DNA of 32,584 nt from NCBI GenBank assembly GCA_036389715.1, contig DASVWH010000213.1, forward strand, positions 1 to 32,584, read 5' to 3'. Each line of letters begins with the position of its first letter. The first letter of the stretch is position 1. The stretch comes from DASVWH01 sp036389715. GTDB taxonomy: Bacteria > Acidobacteriota > Blastocatellia > Pyrinomonadales > Pyrinomonadaceae. A program made the translations under genes and the position numbers. The notes under the pieces were generated by a model. The model worked only from the letters and a program-made list of their open reading frames with translations, was not told where the DNA came from and made no database searches. This document shows, in pieces, positions 1 through 8,456 of this stretch.

Positions 1-1203
1 CCGCTCGGTTATAGCTCTTACGTCAACTACCAGATTTCGGACTACGGGATGACGGGCGAGGAGATGCTGCGCCTGCTCGACAAGTTCAACAGGGAGCTGC
101 GCCCGCTCTACCGCGAGCTGCACACCTATGCGCGCTACGAGCTGGCCAAACGCTACAACGCGCCCGTGCCCGAGCAGCTTCCGGCCGAGTGGCTGCCCAA
201 TCGCTGGGGCCAGGACTGGAGCGCGATGGTCTCGGTCGAAGGGATGGACATCAACGACGCGCTCAAGACGAAGACGCCCGAATGGATCGTCAAACAGGCC
301 GAGCAGTTCTACGTCAGCCTCGGGTTCCCGGCGCTCCCGCAGAGCTTCTGGGAGAAGTCCTCGCTCTTTCCGGTTCCGGCCAACGCCCCTTATAAGAAGA
401 ACACGCACGCCAGCGCCTGGCACTTGAATCTCGAACAGGATGTCCGCTCGCTGATGAGCGTCGAGCCCAACGCCGACTGGTACGAGACGGCGCATCACGA
501 GCTGGGCCACATCTACTACTACATCAGCTATACGAACCCGGAAGTGCCGCCGCTGCTGCGCGAGGGGGCGAACCGCGGCTATCACGAAGCCATCGGGACG
601 ATGATCGGGATGGCGGCGATGCAGAAGCCTTTCCTCGAAGGCCGCGGCCTCGCACCCAAAGCGACGAAGATAGACCAGACGCAGGCGCTGCTCAAGGAAG
701 CACTCAACTACGTCGTCTTCACGCCCTTTGCGGCGGGCACGATGACGCGCTTCGAGTATGACCTTTACGAAAACAACCTGCCCAGGGAGCGGTACAACAA
801 ACGCTGGTGGGAGCTGGCGCGCAAGTACCAGGGCATCGTGCCGCCCGCCCCGCGCGGCGAAGAGTACTGCGACGCCTGCACGAAGACACACATCAACGAC
901 GACGCCGCACAGTATTACGACTACGCCATCGCCAACGTCCTGCTCTTCCAGCTGCACGATCACATCGCGCGCAAAATCCTGAAGCAGGACCCGCACGCGA
1001 CCAACTACTACGGGAGCCGCGCGGTCGGGGATTTCCTGCGCAAGATTATGCGTCCGGGCAGCTCGCGCGACTGGCGCGCTGTGCTCAAGGAAGCGACCGG
1101 GGAGGAGTTGAGCGCCAGGGCCATGCTCCGCTACTTCGAGCCCCTGACGAGCTACCTGAAGAAGGTCAACGCCGGTCGCAAATATACCCTGCCGGAGATT
1201 TAA
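1..1203 (+). CDS. M2 family peptidyl-dipeptidase (ACE-like), 5' end outside window
   Basis: This is a zinc metallopeptidase of family M2 (angiotensin-converting-enzyme type), which removes C-terminal dipeptides from peptides. The frame is open from base 1 with no stop upstream of the ATG at 49, so the gene begins outside the window. About 400 residues are visible, against 600 or more for the family. The zinc motif HHELGH lies at visible residues 165-170, followed by the third ligand in GANRGYHEAIG (Glu at about 196). Both blocks closely match the human ACE pattern HHEMGH ... GANPGFHEAIG. The later FQLHDHIA block matches the ACE FQFHEAL region. The N-terminus is missing, so a signal peptide cannot be checked, although family members are normally secreted. 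The spacer to the next gene is 160 bp with nothing distinctive. The family is very likely; the substrate is unknown. Confidence 0.93.
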   Translation, partial: PLGYSSYVNYQISDYGMTGEEMLRLLDKFNRELRPLYRELHTYARYELAKRYNAPVPEQLPAEWLPNRWGQDWSAMVSVEGMDINDALKTKTPEWIVKQAEQFYVSLGFPALPQSFWEKSSLFPVPANAPYKKNTHASAWHLNLEQDVRSLMSVEPNADWYETAHHELGHIYYYISYTNPEVPPLLREGANRGYHEAIGTMIGMAAMQKPFLEGRGLAPKATKIDQTQALLKEALNYVVFTPFAAGTMTRFEYDLYENNLPRERYNKRWWELARKYQGIVPPAPRGEEYCDACTKTHINDDAAQYYDYAIANVLLFQLHDHIARKILKQDPHATNYYGSRAVGDFLRKIMRPGSSRDWRAVLKEATGEELSARAMLRYFEPLTSYLKKVNAGRKYTLPEI

Positions 1204-1363
1204 GCCCTGCACGGCGGGCGGCGTTTGCTGACGCCGGATTATCGGTTTCATTCAGACAGGTAGCTGGAACACGGAACCCGAACCCGGCGTCAATCGATTT
1301 TCAAGCACCTCCATTCTTTGCGTTAACCACTTAATTTAAAAGAGTTACAGGTCACAGAAAGCC

Positions 1364-1729
1364 ATGAAATCGAAGACGAGCCCGGAGTTGACGAAACGCA
1401 CGACGCGGCGCAGGTTTGCGAAAGAGGTCGGAGCGACACTGGTCGCCGGGCCTTTGGCGGCCTCGCTGGCGAAGGCGCAGACGCCCGCGAAGACCAGGCA
1501 AGCGCCCGCGCCGCCTGGTCCACAGCCGACTCCGGCGCAGCAGCAAAAACCTTCGCCGCTCGCTGAAGCCTATGCCGAGGTGGCCCGCGCGCGTTTCGGC
1601 GAGCGTCTCACGCCGGAGCAATTCGAGCAGGTCAGGAAAGACCTCGAAGGCAACGTGAAGACGGCGGAGCGCCTGCGCGGCTTCAAATTAAACAATGGCG
1701 ACGAACCGGATTTCATCTTCTACGCTTAA
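1364..1729 (+). CDS. Small Tat-signal protein of unknown function, upstream of amidase
   Basis: This protein has 121 residues. The N-terminus carries a twin-arginine-like signal: a basic stretch with TRRRFAK at residues 13-19, a small hydrophobic segment (GATLVAGPLAASLA) and a possible cleavage site near AKAQ. A Pro/Ala/Gln-rich linker follows (about 37-65), then a short helical region (LAEAYAEVARARFG ... LTPEQFEQVRKDLEG) ending in NNGDEPDFIFYA. I do not recognise a family with a known reaction. Its stop lies 37 bases before the preferred amidase start, which suggests co-transcription and a role as a partner or exported accessory of the amidase. The ATG at 1364 keeps the complete Tat motif and is the natural start. 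Confidence 0.75.
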   Translation: MKSKTSPELTKRTTRRRFAKEVGATLVAGPLAASLAKAQTPAKTRQAPAPPGPQPTPAQQQKPSPLAEAYAEVARARFGERLTPEQFEQVRKDLEGNVKTAERLRGFKLNNGDEPDFIFYA

Positions 1730-1766
1730 CTGGCGGGTAAGTCCTTACCCGACTCCGTTCACCTTT

Positions 1767-3209
1767 ATGATTTCTGACGACACTCTCTTCTCTTCCATCA
1801 ACGAGCTTGCGCCGCAGATACGGGCGCGGCGTATCTCTCCGGTCGAGCTGGCCGAACTCTCTCTTCAAAGATTGGAGAAGCTCGGCAAAGGTCTCGGCGC
1901 GGTGGCGACCATCATGCGCGACTCTGCGCTGGCGGAAGCGCGCGAGGCCGAGCGCGAGATTCGGCGCGGGCGTTACCGCGGCCCGCTGCACGGCATTCCC
2001 TACGGCGCGAAGGACCTGCTCGCCACGCGCAACGCCAAAACCACATGGGGCGCGACGCCCTACAAGGACCAGCAGTTCGATTCGGACGCGACCGTTATCA
2101 GGAAGTTGCGTGAGGCGGGGGCCGTCCTGGTGGCCAAGCTGGCGATGATCGAGCTGGCGGGCGGGATGGGCTACAACGAGGCCAGCGCCTCATGGACGGG
2201 CGCGTGCAGGACGCCCTGGAACACGGACTACTGGAGCGGCGGCTCGTCTTCCGGGCCGGGCGCGGCCGTCTCTGCGGGCCTGGTCTCTTTCGCCATCGGC
2301 TCGGAGACATCCGGCTCGATCATTACGCCGTCGGCCTTCTGCGGCGTCTCGGGGCTGCGTCCGACCTACGGCGCGGTCTCGCGTCACGGCGCGATGGCTC
2401 TCTGCTGGACGCTCGACAAGCTCGGGCCGATGTGCCGCACGGCCGAAGACTGCGGGCTCGTCTATGCGGCAATAGCCGGGCGCGACCCGCTCGACCCGAC
2501 GACGAATAATTTCAGGAGCGTTGAGCCGAACGCGCCGCCGCTCGCCGCCCGGCAGACTCCGCGCCGGGGAAGGCCCGCATCAGACAGGCCGCGCCTCGCC
2601 GTGATGAAAGAGTCTTACGAGAAGGCGCAGCCCGAAGTCAGGGAGAATTTCCTGCGCTCGCTCGATGTCTTGAGGAAATTTGCGGACATCGAGATGGACG
2701 TGAAGCTGCCGGACTTTCCTTACGGGCCTGCGGTCGGGACGATTGTTGATGCCGAGGGCGCGAGCGCCTTCCGCGACCTGATCGAATCGGGGCGGGTCAA
2801 AGATTTGGCCTCTCCGACGGGACGCGTCGGCGGCTATGCGGCTTCGCTCGTGACGGCCGTTGATTATCTACACGCGATGCGGATGCGCGCGCCCATGCGC
2901 AGGGCCTGGGCCGAGATGTTCAGGAAGCACGGCCTGCTCGTCGCGCCTTCGCGCTCGACCGTCGCCTATCCCGTCAATAAGACTTTTGACCAGGCGTATC
3001 CTGACGTTGCCGCCTCGTCGCCCATCGGGGCCAGCAATCTGGTCGGAGTGCCCGCCATCACGGTCCCGAACGGTTTCGGCCAGAATGCTCTGCCGACCGG
3101 CGTCCAATTCGTGGGTCCGGCATGGAGCGAAGCCCTGCTTGTCCAGTTCGCCGCACGCTACCAGCAGTCAACCGACTGGCATCAGCGACCGCCCCCGCAA
3201 ACCAAGTAG
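1767..3209 (+). CDS. Amidase signature family hydrolase
   Basis: This enzyme of the amidase signature family (GatA/FAAH type) hydrolyses an amide bond through a Ser-cisSer-Lys triad. All parts of the triad are visible, numbered from the 1767 start: the catalytic Lys in YGAKDLL (about residue 82), the cis-Ser in WSGGSSSGPGA (about 160-162) and the nucleophile in GSETSGSI (about 184). The length of 480 residues is normal for the family. An in-frame ATG at 1695 would overlap the upstream gene by 35 bases and add 24 residues with no family resemblance, so I prefer the ATG at 1767; neither has a clear ribosome binding site. It is probably a free amidase, not GatA, because no gatB or gatC is adjacent. 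The substrate is unknown. The stop codon runs directly into a heptamer repeat. Confidence 0.9.
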   Translation: MISDDTLFSSINELAPQIRARRISPVELAELSLQRLEKLGKGLGAVATIMRDSALAEAREAEREIRRGRYRGPLHGIPYGAKDLLATRNAKTTWGATPYKDQQFDSDATVIRKLREAGAVLVAKLAMIELAGGMGYNEASASWTGACRTPWNTDYWSGGSSSGPGAAVSAGLVSFAIGSETSGSIITPSAFCGVSGLRPTYGAVSRHGAMALCWTLDKLGPMCRTAEDCGLVYAAIAGRDPLDPTTNNFRSVEPNAPPLAARQTPRRGRPASDRPRLAVMKESYEKAQPEVRENFLRSLDVLRKFADIEMDVKLPDFPYGPAVGTIVDAEGASAFRDLIESGRVKDLASPTGRVGGYAASLVTAVDYLHAMRMRAPMRRAWAEMFRKHGLLVAPSRSTVAYPVNKTFDQAYPDVAASSPIGASNLVGVPAITVPNGFGQNALPTGVQFVGPAWSEALLVQFAARYQQSTDWHQRPPPQTK

Positions 3210-3352
3210 GATGAAGGATGAAGGATTAGGAATGAAGAATGAATAGGAATGAAGAATGAAGTTGCGCAGGCTTAAGGGAATCGGAGTGTGATGAGGCGTA
3301 GGGTGAGAGGTTGATTTTTCGAGTCGAGTAAGCATGCCCTCATCCCTCATCC
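3209..3352. repeat. Heptad-periodic inverted spacer array H1
   Basis: Starting on the last base of the amidase stop codon, GGATGAA is repeated with 7-nt spacing (3209-3215, 3216-3222). Degenerate copies (GGAATGAA, GAATGAA) follow to about 3261. On the other side, CCCTCAT CCCTCAT CC at 3337-3352 is the approximate reverse complement. The stop codon of the convergent gene (3347-3349) lies inside this right arm. It separates two convergent genes but lacks the usual perfect stem plus T-run of an intrinsic terminator. Confidence 0.75.
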
Positions 3353-4081
3353 AAGCGGCCTTGAGCCTTCCGTCTTGCTCTTCATCGGGTTGGCGAATGA
3401 GACGTTGAGTTCGACTGGAACGACGCGCTTGAAGGTGAAGAGGAATTTTTTGAACCGCCCGAAGACGTAGACGCGGCCCGTCACCGGCCAGACGGCCTTC
3501 GGCTGATTCCATTCGCCGACAGCGCCGAGCAGAGCGCGCGGCATGCTGATGTAGATGGTGATCGGTTCAGGCAGCAGGGCGGGCTTGCTCGTCGGCAGCT
3601 CGAACGGGTGATTGTAGTCGTCGATGGTCACGGGCGTGCCGTTGACGACCATGTCCTCGAAGGTCAGAAAGTCCACGTGTCCCCCCTGCTTGAGGGCCGC
3701 GACCGTGACGGGGATTTCCAGTGTGATGCCGAGCGGCGTGACGCGCGAGACGTGCGGCTCTCCGAACTCTATCAGCGCCTCTGCATCAGAGGCCGCGGCG
3801 GGAGCGACGGCCTCCCCCTCCTTCTTTGAGCCGCGCGGCCCCTTGATCTCCACCTTCGCGCGCTCGACCTTGTAGCCGCGTATCTCCTTCGGATAATCAC
3901 GCGCCGTGCTGCTGGCGGTCGCGGGCCGCGCGGGCTGCTGCTTCTCCGGCTGCTGCGCGAAGGCAAAGGCCGACAGCAGCAACAGCGACGCGCAGACGGC
4001 GAGCGCCATCATCCGCAGGCTCCCCGGCCGCGCGCCGAATCCTCCAACACTCTTCGCCCCGTGATTTTCTGATTCTCTCAT
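3347..4081 (-). CDS. Secreted or membrane-anchored protein of unknown function
   Basis: I do not recognise a family. The protein has a strongly hydrophobic segment (MMALAVCASLLLLSAFAFA), which acts as a signal peptide or anchor. A low-complexity Gln/Pro/Ala stretch follows, then a beta-rich region with ITLEIPVTVAAL, VDFLTFEDMVVNGTPVTIDDY and ITIYISMPRALLGA. The C-terminal part is basic (GRFKKFLFTFKRVVP). The start is uncertain. A GTG at 4168 is possible. The ATG at 4081 (245 aa) gives a signal peptide with a long N-region. The ATG at 4012 has a good GGGGAG seven bases upstream but leaves no positive charge before the hydrophobic core. The stop lies inside a heptamer repeat. It is probably exported. 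Confidence 0.65.
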   Translation of the reverse strand: MRESENHGAKSVGGFGARPGSLRMMALAVCASLLLLSAFAFAQQPEKQQPARPATASSTARDYPKEIRGYKVERAKVEIKGPRGSKKEGEAVAPAAASDAEALIEFGEPHVSRVTPLGITLEIPVTVAALKQGGHVDFLTFEDMVVNGTPVTIDDYNHPFELPTSKPALLPEPITIYISMPRALLGAVGEWNQPKAVWPVTGRVYVFGRFKKFLFTFKRVVPVELNVSFANPMKSKTEGSRPLG

Positions 4082-4210
4082 GCCGACCATCAACCCGATT
4101 ATGAAGTTAGGCTGCGAGACCCGCGCCCTCGCCTCCCCGCCGCTCATGGCCCGAAGATTGACGCTCACTCCGCCATCGTTTGCCGAAGCCGCCGCGAGCG
4201 CAGAGAGGCC

Positions 4211-4300
4211 CAGGGGATGATGAAAGCAGGATGAAAGCGGTGTTATGCAAAGCGAGTAGTCCCGCCTTCACCCTCGCGGTCTTCATTCTTCATCCCTGCT
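4211..4300. repeat. Short-period spacer array H2
   Basis: GATGAAAGCAG GATGAAAGCGG is an 11-nt period at about 4218-4240. Opposite it lies CTTCATT CTTCATC, a 7-nt period at 4281-4294, roughly the reverse complement. AAAGCAGGAT on the left pairs with ATCCCTGCTTT on the right apart from one extra base. The CheA stop codon (4283-4285) falls inside the right arm. It sits between two co-directional minus-strand genes. Confidence 0.55.
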
Positions 4301-6322
4301 TTTGAGCAGCCGCGGCAGGTCCAGAACGAGCGCAACCGTCCCGTCGCCGAGTTCCGTTGCGCCCTGGATGCCGCGCCAGCGCGCTGTGTGGCGGCCGAGG
4401 CTGCGCACCAGCACCTGATGCGGCCCGCCCAGCTCATCAACGGCGACGGCTATCTCTTTCATCTTCCGCCCCTCTGCTTCTCCAGTCGCGGACGCCGGGG
4501 CGCGGACGATGACAAGCGCCAGGCCGTCTTCACTGGGCGGGTTGCCCGGAGGCTGTCCGAGCAGCCTGCGGAGGCGGACAAGCGGCACGGGTGAGCCGCG
4601 CCAGCGAACCGCCTCGCCCCCTTCAGCGCCCGGCTCGACGCGACCGGCAGCGACGCGTAGGGACTCGGCCACATGTCTCGCGTCAATCCCGTAACGGCTT
4701 CCGGCAGAACCGATTAGGAGCAGCGGTAAGAGGGCCAGCGTGGTCGGCAGAAGCAGCTCGAAGGTCGTGCCCGCGCCCGCCTCGCTGGTGATGCGCAATT
4801 GCCCGCCCGCCTGCTCGACGGCACGCTCCACTATGTCGAGGCCGACGCCGCGCCCGGACGTGCTCGACACTGCGGCGGCGGTCGAAAAGCTCGGACGAAA
4901 GATAAGACGCAGGCTCTGCTCTTTTGTTAGCGACCTTCCGGCCTCTAAGAGTCCCTGCTCGGCGGCGGCGCGCGCGATGCGCTGCGGGTCAATCCCGCGC
5001 CCGTCGTCCGTCACTCTGAGCACGACGCGATTGCCTTCGGCCAGCGCTTCGAGCCTGACCCGTCCGCGCCTGCTCTTGCCCAGGGCGGCGCGTTCGGATG
5101 GCGTCTCGATGCCGTGGTCCACCGCGTTGCGCAGGATGTGCAGCAAAGGCTCGAAGATCGAGTCCGCGAGCGGCTTGTCCAGGCAGACCTGGCCGCCGGT
5201 GGTCTCAAAGTCAACCTCTTTACTCGTCGCGCGGGCGGCCATTCTCCCGGCACGCGCCGCGCGCTCCAGCGTCCGCCCGACCGGAACCATCCGCAACGCG
5301 ATGAGGCGTTCTTCAAGCTCCAGAAAACTGCTGCGCAGGTGCGCGGCGCGTTCTTCCATCAACTCACGTTCGGCGCTCGGCAGCTCAAGCGCCAGAGCAG
5401 TTCCGAGCGCGGCGTCCGCTTCGGCCAGCAGCTCGTGCGCCGCCGAGATTATCGCCTCAAGCTCTTCCAGCTCGACGCGGACGTTGTTCGCCAGGGGGCT
5501 TGCGGCCCGCAGCTCTGCGCCCTCCGAACGCTCCTCTGCATCCGGTTCGTCGCCGGTGCTCTCCGGCTTCCCGTCGGCCCCGACCTGAAGCTCGGCCAGC
5601 GAGATCGAATCGAACGGAGCGAGGCGCGCCGCCAGCTCCTCCGGGCCTGCCTGGGCGGCGTAGAGAATGCGGAAGGTAATCTGCTCGGACGAATCGCCCT
5701 CGACGGCAGGCTGTGTCGCAATCAGCTCGCCGTCTTCGGCCAGCGCGTCGCTCAGATTACGAAAGCTCTCGTCAAAGGTGGCCAGCTCGAACTTGGCTTT
5801 GACGGCATAGACGCGTGCGCCTTCGGCGGCCGTCTCCCGTAAGCGGTGCTCTTCATACTGCGTCAGCGAGCGTGCGATCTCTTCGGGCAGGGACGCGAGG
5901 AGCGGTCGTTCCGGCGATGTGGCGGCGGCGCTCCCGTCCCGGCCTGCGAGTTGACGCAGGTGTGCGAGGAGGGTCGCGGGCGGCGGGGGCTCTGAGCCTG
6001 CGGCGGCCGCGCTCAGGCTCTGCGAGATGGCGTCGGCGGCATCGTCAAAAGCATCTATCGTCGTCTCGTCGAGCGAGAGGTGGCCCATCCGCGCGCGGTC
6101 AAGCAGCGCCTCGAACTCGTGCGCGATCATCATCGTGGTCTCAAGCTCGACGGTCGCGGCGGAGCCCTTGAGGGTGTGAACGTGACGGAAGATTCTGGCG
6201 ATCAGCTCGCGGCGTGCGCGCCCTTCCGCGTGCCGCGCGCGCAAAGCCTTGAGGTCGCCAAACAGAACTTCGATTAAATCTTCGGCTTCGGCCAGGAATT
6301 CGTGCAGGGCCTGATCGCGCAT
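4283..6322 (-). CDS. cheA: CheA-type chemosensory histidine kinase
   Basis: This cytoplasmic kinase autophosphorylates a histidine and passes the phosphate to a response regulator. The P1/HPt domain spans residues 1-110 with the phospho-acceptor in RHVHTLKGSA (His49). A divergent P2-like segment lies at about 165-250, then an acidic linker. The dimerisation helices follow (VELEELEAIISAAHELL ... LRMVPVGRTLERAAR). The ATPase has an N box (HILRNAVDHG), DDGRGID and a G2-type GRGVGLDIV. A C-terminal CheW-like P5 domain ends the protein. At 679 residues it is complete. It has no fused receiver domain, and no methyl-accepting receptor, cheY, cheB or cheR is nearby. The CheW-like gene at 13514 is the only related partner in view. 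It could serve motility, pili or another output. The next gene upstream is nusB, 96 bases away. Confidence 0.93.
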   Translation of the reverse strand: MRDQALHEFLAEAEDLIEVLFGDLKALRARHAEGRARRELIARIFRHVHTLKGSAATVELETTMMIAHEFEALLDRARMGHLSLDETTIDAFDDAADAISQSLSAAAAGSEPPPPATLLAHLRQLAGRDGSAAATSPERPLLASLPEEIARSLTQYEEHRLRETAAEGARVYAVKAKFELATFDESFRNLSDALAEDGELIATQPAVEGDSSEQITFRILYAAQAGPEELAARLAPFDSISLAELQVGADGKPESTGDEPDAEERSEGAELRAASPLANNVRVELEELEAIISAAHELLAEADAALGTALALELPSAERELMEERAAHLRSSFLELEERLIALRMVPVGRTLERAARAGRMAARATSKEVDFETTGGQVCLDKPLADSIFEPLLHILRNAVDHGIETPSERAALGKSRRGRVRLEALAEGNRVVLRVTDDGRGIDPQRIARAAAEQGLLEAGRSLTKEQSLRLIFRPSFSTAAAVSSTSGRGVGLDIVERAVEQAGGQLRITSEAGAGTTFELLLPTTLALLPLLLIGSAGSRYGIDARHVAESLRVAAGRVEPGAEGGEAVRWRGSPVPLVRLRRLLGQPPGNPPSEDGLALVIVRAPASATGEAEGRKMKEIAVAVDELGGPHQVLVRSLGRHTARWRGIQGATELGDGTVALVLDLPRLLKSRDEE

Positions 6323-6329
6323 GAATAGA

Positions 6330-6408
6330 TGGTAGCTGGTAAATAGCTGATGGTGGATGCTAAATAGACGAACCTTTTATCTATTGACCGTTGACCCTCT
6401 ATTTACTT
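6330..6408. repeat. Heptad-periodic inverted spacer array H3
   Basis: The left arm reads in 7-nt steps: TGGTAGC, TGGTAAA, TAGCTGA, TGGTGGA, TGCTAAA, TAGACGA (6330-6371). The right arm reads CTATTGA, CCGTTGA, CCCTCTA, TTTACTT (6381-6408). GTAAATAG on the left and CTATTTAC on the right are exact reverse complements. It separates nusB from cheA, both on the minus strand. Confidence 0.65.
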
Positions 6409-6418
6409 GTCGGAGTCA

Positions 6419-6925
6419 TCAGGACGAGGAAGCGGCGCTTTGGTCCCCGTCGTCCTCGTCGTCGTCCGCGTCCGGTTCGGAATCTTCCGAGGTCGTATCC
6501 TGCTGCGGATGTTGTTCGTCCAGGTCGCGCTTGACGGCGTCGAGAATGCCGTTGATGAACTGCGTCGCCTCGTAGGTCGAGAAGCGGCGCGCGATTTCGA
6601 GGGCTTCGTTGATGGCGACGGTGCGCGGCGTCGGCTCGTACATGAACTCGTAGACGGAGAGCCGCAGGATGTTACGGTCAACGATGGCCATCCGCGAGAT
6701 GCGCCAGTGCTCGGCGCGCGAGCGAATCCGCTCGTCGAGTTCGGCCAGGTGCGAGAGCGTGCCGACCGCCAGGCGTGTCGCAAACTCGCGCGCGGCCTCT
6801 TCGACATCCGCGTCGCCCAGCTCAGCCCAGTAGATACGCACCAGCTCGTCGGCGCGCATCTCCGAAACATCAGCCGCAAAGAGCATTTGCAAGGCGCATT
6901 CACGCGCCTTACGCCTTGAACCCAT
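6419..6925 (-). CDS. nusB: Transcription antitermination protein NusB
   Basis: NusB binds boxA RNA with NusE (ribosomal protein S10) and supports antitermination of rRNA transcription. The 168 residues match the all-helical family: an N-terminal GSRRKARECALQMLFAADV block, the central WRISRMAIVDRNILRLSVYEF block, and the C-terminal TVAINEALEIARRFSTYEATQFINGILDAV signature. A low-complexity acidic tail (about 145-168, Asp/Glu/Ser-rich) extends beyond the usual end of the family. It lies downstream of ribH on the same strand with a 63-bp spacer, the common ribH-nusB order, so both are probably read from the promoter at 7515-7543. Confidence 0.96.
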   Translation of the reverse strand: MGSRRKARECALQMLFAADVSEMRADELVRIYWAELGDADVEEAAREFATRLAVGTLSHLAELDERIRSRAEHWRISRMAIVDRNILRLSVYEFMYEPTPRTVAINEALEIARRFSTYEATQFINGILDAVKRDLDEQHPQQDTTSEDSEPDADDDEDDGDQSAASSS

Positions 6926-6933
6926 AATACTTC

Positions 6934-7005
6934 AGTAACAGGTAACGGGTGACGGTTGACAGGACAAAAGCAGCTCTCTTGTCATCTCTTACTTGTCACC
7001 TGCCA
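6934..7005. repeat. Heptad-periodic inverted spacer array H4
   Basis: The left arm reads AGTAACA, GGTAACG, GGTGACG, GTTGACA, GGACAAA (6934-6968). The right arm reads CTTGTCA, TCTCTTA, CTTGTCA, CCTGCCA (6978-7005). GGTGAC and GTCACC are inverted matches. The right arm contains the ribH stop codon (6989-6991) and its last four or five codons, so coding sequence has been written in repeat. Confidence 0.7.
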
Positions 7006-7468
7006 CGGCTTGATAAAGATTGACCAACTCGACGGCCGACATGGCGGCCTCGAACCCCTTGTTCCCGGCCTTGACGCCCGCGCGATCAATCGCCTGTTCC
7101 AGCGTATCGGCCGTCACGACCCCGAAGACGACCGGCACGCCCGTCTCCATCCCTGCCTGCGCGATGCCCTTAGTCACTTCGCCCGCGATGTAATCGAAAT
7201 GCGGAGTCTGCCCGCGAATGATCGTGCCCAGGCAGACGAGCGCATCGTACTTGCCAGAAGCGGCCAGCTTGCGTGCCAGCAGCGGAATCTCGAACGAGCC
7301 CGGAACTTTGAAGAGCGTGACCATCTGCTCGTCCGCACCGAGGCGTTCCAGGGCGTCGAGCGCGCCTTCGACCAGCCGCGAGGTCAGGAAATCATTCCAG
7401 CGACTCGCGATAATCGCAAAGCGAAAGCCCTCTGCGTTGAGGCGTCCTTGATGCGTGACAGGCTGCAA
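6989..7468 (-). CDS. ribH: 6,7-dimethyl-8-ribityllumazine synthase
   Basis: RibH catalyses the penultimate step of riboflavin synthesis, condensing the ribityl-aminouracil with 3,4-dihydroxy-2-butanone 4-phosphate. The 159 residues show the family blocks: FAIIASRWNDFLTSRLVEGAL, the substrate-binding VPGSFEIPLLA, the catalytic-region LGTIIRGQTPHFDYIAGE with its conserved His, and VVFGVVTADTLEQAIDRAG. The start appears to be TTG at 7468, because an in-frame stop (7490-7492) lies upstream and no ATG lies before the conserved core; the ribosome binding site is weak. No FMN riboswitch motif was seen in the 40-nt leader, and no other rib gene is in the window. Confidence 0.95.
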   Translation of the reverse strand: MQPVTHQGRLNAEGFRFAIIASRWNDFLTSRLVEGALDALERLGADEQMVTLFKVPGSFEIPLLARKLAASGKYDALVCLGTIIRGQTPHFDYIAGEVTKGIAQAGMETGVPVVFGVVTADTLEQAIDRAGVKAGNKGFEAAMSAVELVNLYQAVAGDK

Positions 7469-7514
7469 GCGTTTCTTCGATGGCTCCGGTTAGAATTTAT
7501 CAGTATGCACAGGC

Positions 7515-7543
7515 AGTATAGGTGAAGCCGGGAGGCGTGACAA
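7515..7543 (-). promoter_or_regulatory. Sigma-70-type promoter for ribH-nusB
   Basis: On the minus strand a -35 TTGTCA (7543-7538) and a -10 TATACT (7520-7515) are separated by exactly 17 bases. Each differs from consensus at one position. Transcription would start near 7508, about 40 bases before the ribH start codon. Confidence 0.7.
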
Positions 7544-7594
7544 GTTTCGAGCCAGCAGGGGCCGGGCTCTACGTCGGGGGCGCGGCGAACCGGG

Positions 7595-8368
7595 CTATCT
7601 CCCCCTGAAAACGGGCCGCCGCTTCTCCAGAAAGGCGGTCGTCCCCTCGCGCACGTCCTCCGTCGCGAAGAGACGGCTAAAGAGTTCGGCTTCGAGCGCG
7701 AGCCCTTCCATGAGCGGCAGCGAGAGCCCGCGCGTGACGGCTTCGAGGCAGGCGCGGATGGCCAGAGGCGCAAGCTCTGCAATCTCGCCCGCCATCGCTG
7801 CGGCCGCGGGCATCAACCCGGCCGGAGCGACCACGCGATTGACGAGCCCCGTGCGCAATGCTTCGTCGGCGGTCACTTCCGCGCCCGCCAGCATCATCTC
7901 AAAGGCGCGGCCGCTGCCGACGATGCGGGCCAGGCGCTGCGTCCCGCCGTAGGCCGGAATAAGGCCCAGCCGCGTCTCCGGCAGGCTGAAGCGAGCGCGC
8001 GTCGAGGCGATGCGCATGTGACAGGCCAGGGCCAGCTCGCAGCCGCCGCCCGCCGCCACCCCTTCAACGGCGGCGATAACGGGCACGCCGCAGCCTTCGA
8101 TCAATTCGCAGACCTCCTGCCCGCCGCTTGAGACGCCCGCAGCCTGCTCCGCGTCGAGCCCCGCCAGCTCGCCGATGTCCGTCCCGGCGGAGAAAGCCCT
8201 TCCGCCCTCGCCCGCCAGGATGACGGCGCGAATCGCCCGCTCGCCCCTGATGCGCTCGAAGGCTGCCCTTAGCTCCGCCAGCATCCCGCGCGAGAGAGCG
8301 TTGAGCTTCTCCGGCCGGTTGAGACGGACGAACGCTATCTGCCCCTGAGATTCAAAGATGATGCTCAT
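7595..8368 (-). CDS. Enoyl-CoA hydratase/isomerase (crotonase) family protein
   Basis: This crotonase-fold protein of 257 residues probably adds water to a 2-enoyl-CoA. The oxyanion-hole segment GRAFSAGTDIGEL and the signature AAVEGVAAGGGCELALACHMRIA are present. Both catalytic glutamates of true hydratases appear to be kept, in GGGCELAL and LPETRLGLIPAYGG, which favours a hydratase over other crotonase activities. A TTG at 8380 is also in frame, but the ATG at 8368 begins directly before the conserved core (MSIIFESQGQIAFVRLNRP). Upstream, 88 bp away on the same strand, is a 3-hydroxyacyl-CoA dehydrogenase, the next enzyme in the same route. The exact chain-length substrate cannot be read from sequence. 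Confidence 0.9.
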   Translation of the reverse strand: MSIIFESQGQIAFVRLNRPEKLNALSRGMLAELRAAFERIRGERAIRAVILAGEGGRAFSAGTDIGELAGLDAEQAAGVSSGGQEVCELIEGCGVPVIAAVEGVAAGGGCELALACHMRIASTRARFSLPETRLGLIPAYGGTQRLARIVGSGRAFEMMLAGAEVTADEALRTGLVNRVVAPAGLMPAAAAMAGEIAELAPLAIRACLEAVTRGLSLPLMEGLALEAELFSRLFATEDVREGTTAFLEKRRPVFRGR

Positions 8369-8373
8369 CGGAT

Positions 8374-8448
8374 AGCTCAAAGCTCAAGGCTCAAGATTCA
8401 AAAGTTCAGGCGCGGCTTCCGGCTTTGGGCCTTGAGCTTTGAACCTCG
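8374..8448. repeat. Heptad-periodic inverted spacer array H5 with perfect 14-bp core
   Basis: The left arm reads AGCTCAA, AGCTCAA, GGCTCAA, GATTCAA, AAGTTCA (8374-8408). The right arm reads GGCTTTG, GGCCTTG, AGCTTTG, AACCTCG (8421-8448). TCAAAGCTCAAGGC at 8377-8390 is an exact reverse complement of 8429-8442. The arms are separated by a short GC-rich stretch. It separates two co-directional fatty-acid genes. Confidence 0.8.
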
Positions 8449-8456
8449 GACCGCCT

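Noticed and set aside
7469..7594. FMN riboswitch upstream of ribH
   Set aside because: No conserved FMN-element motif is seen and the predicted leader is only about 40 bases.
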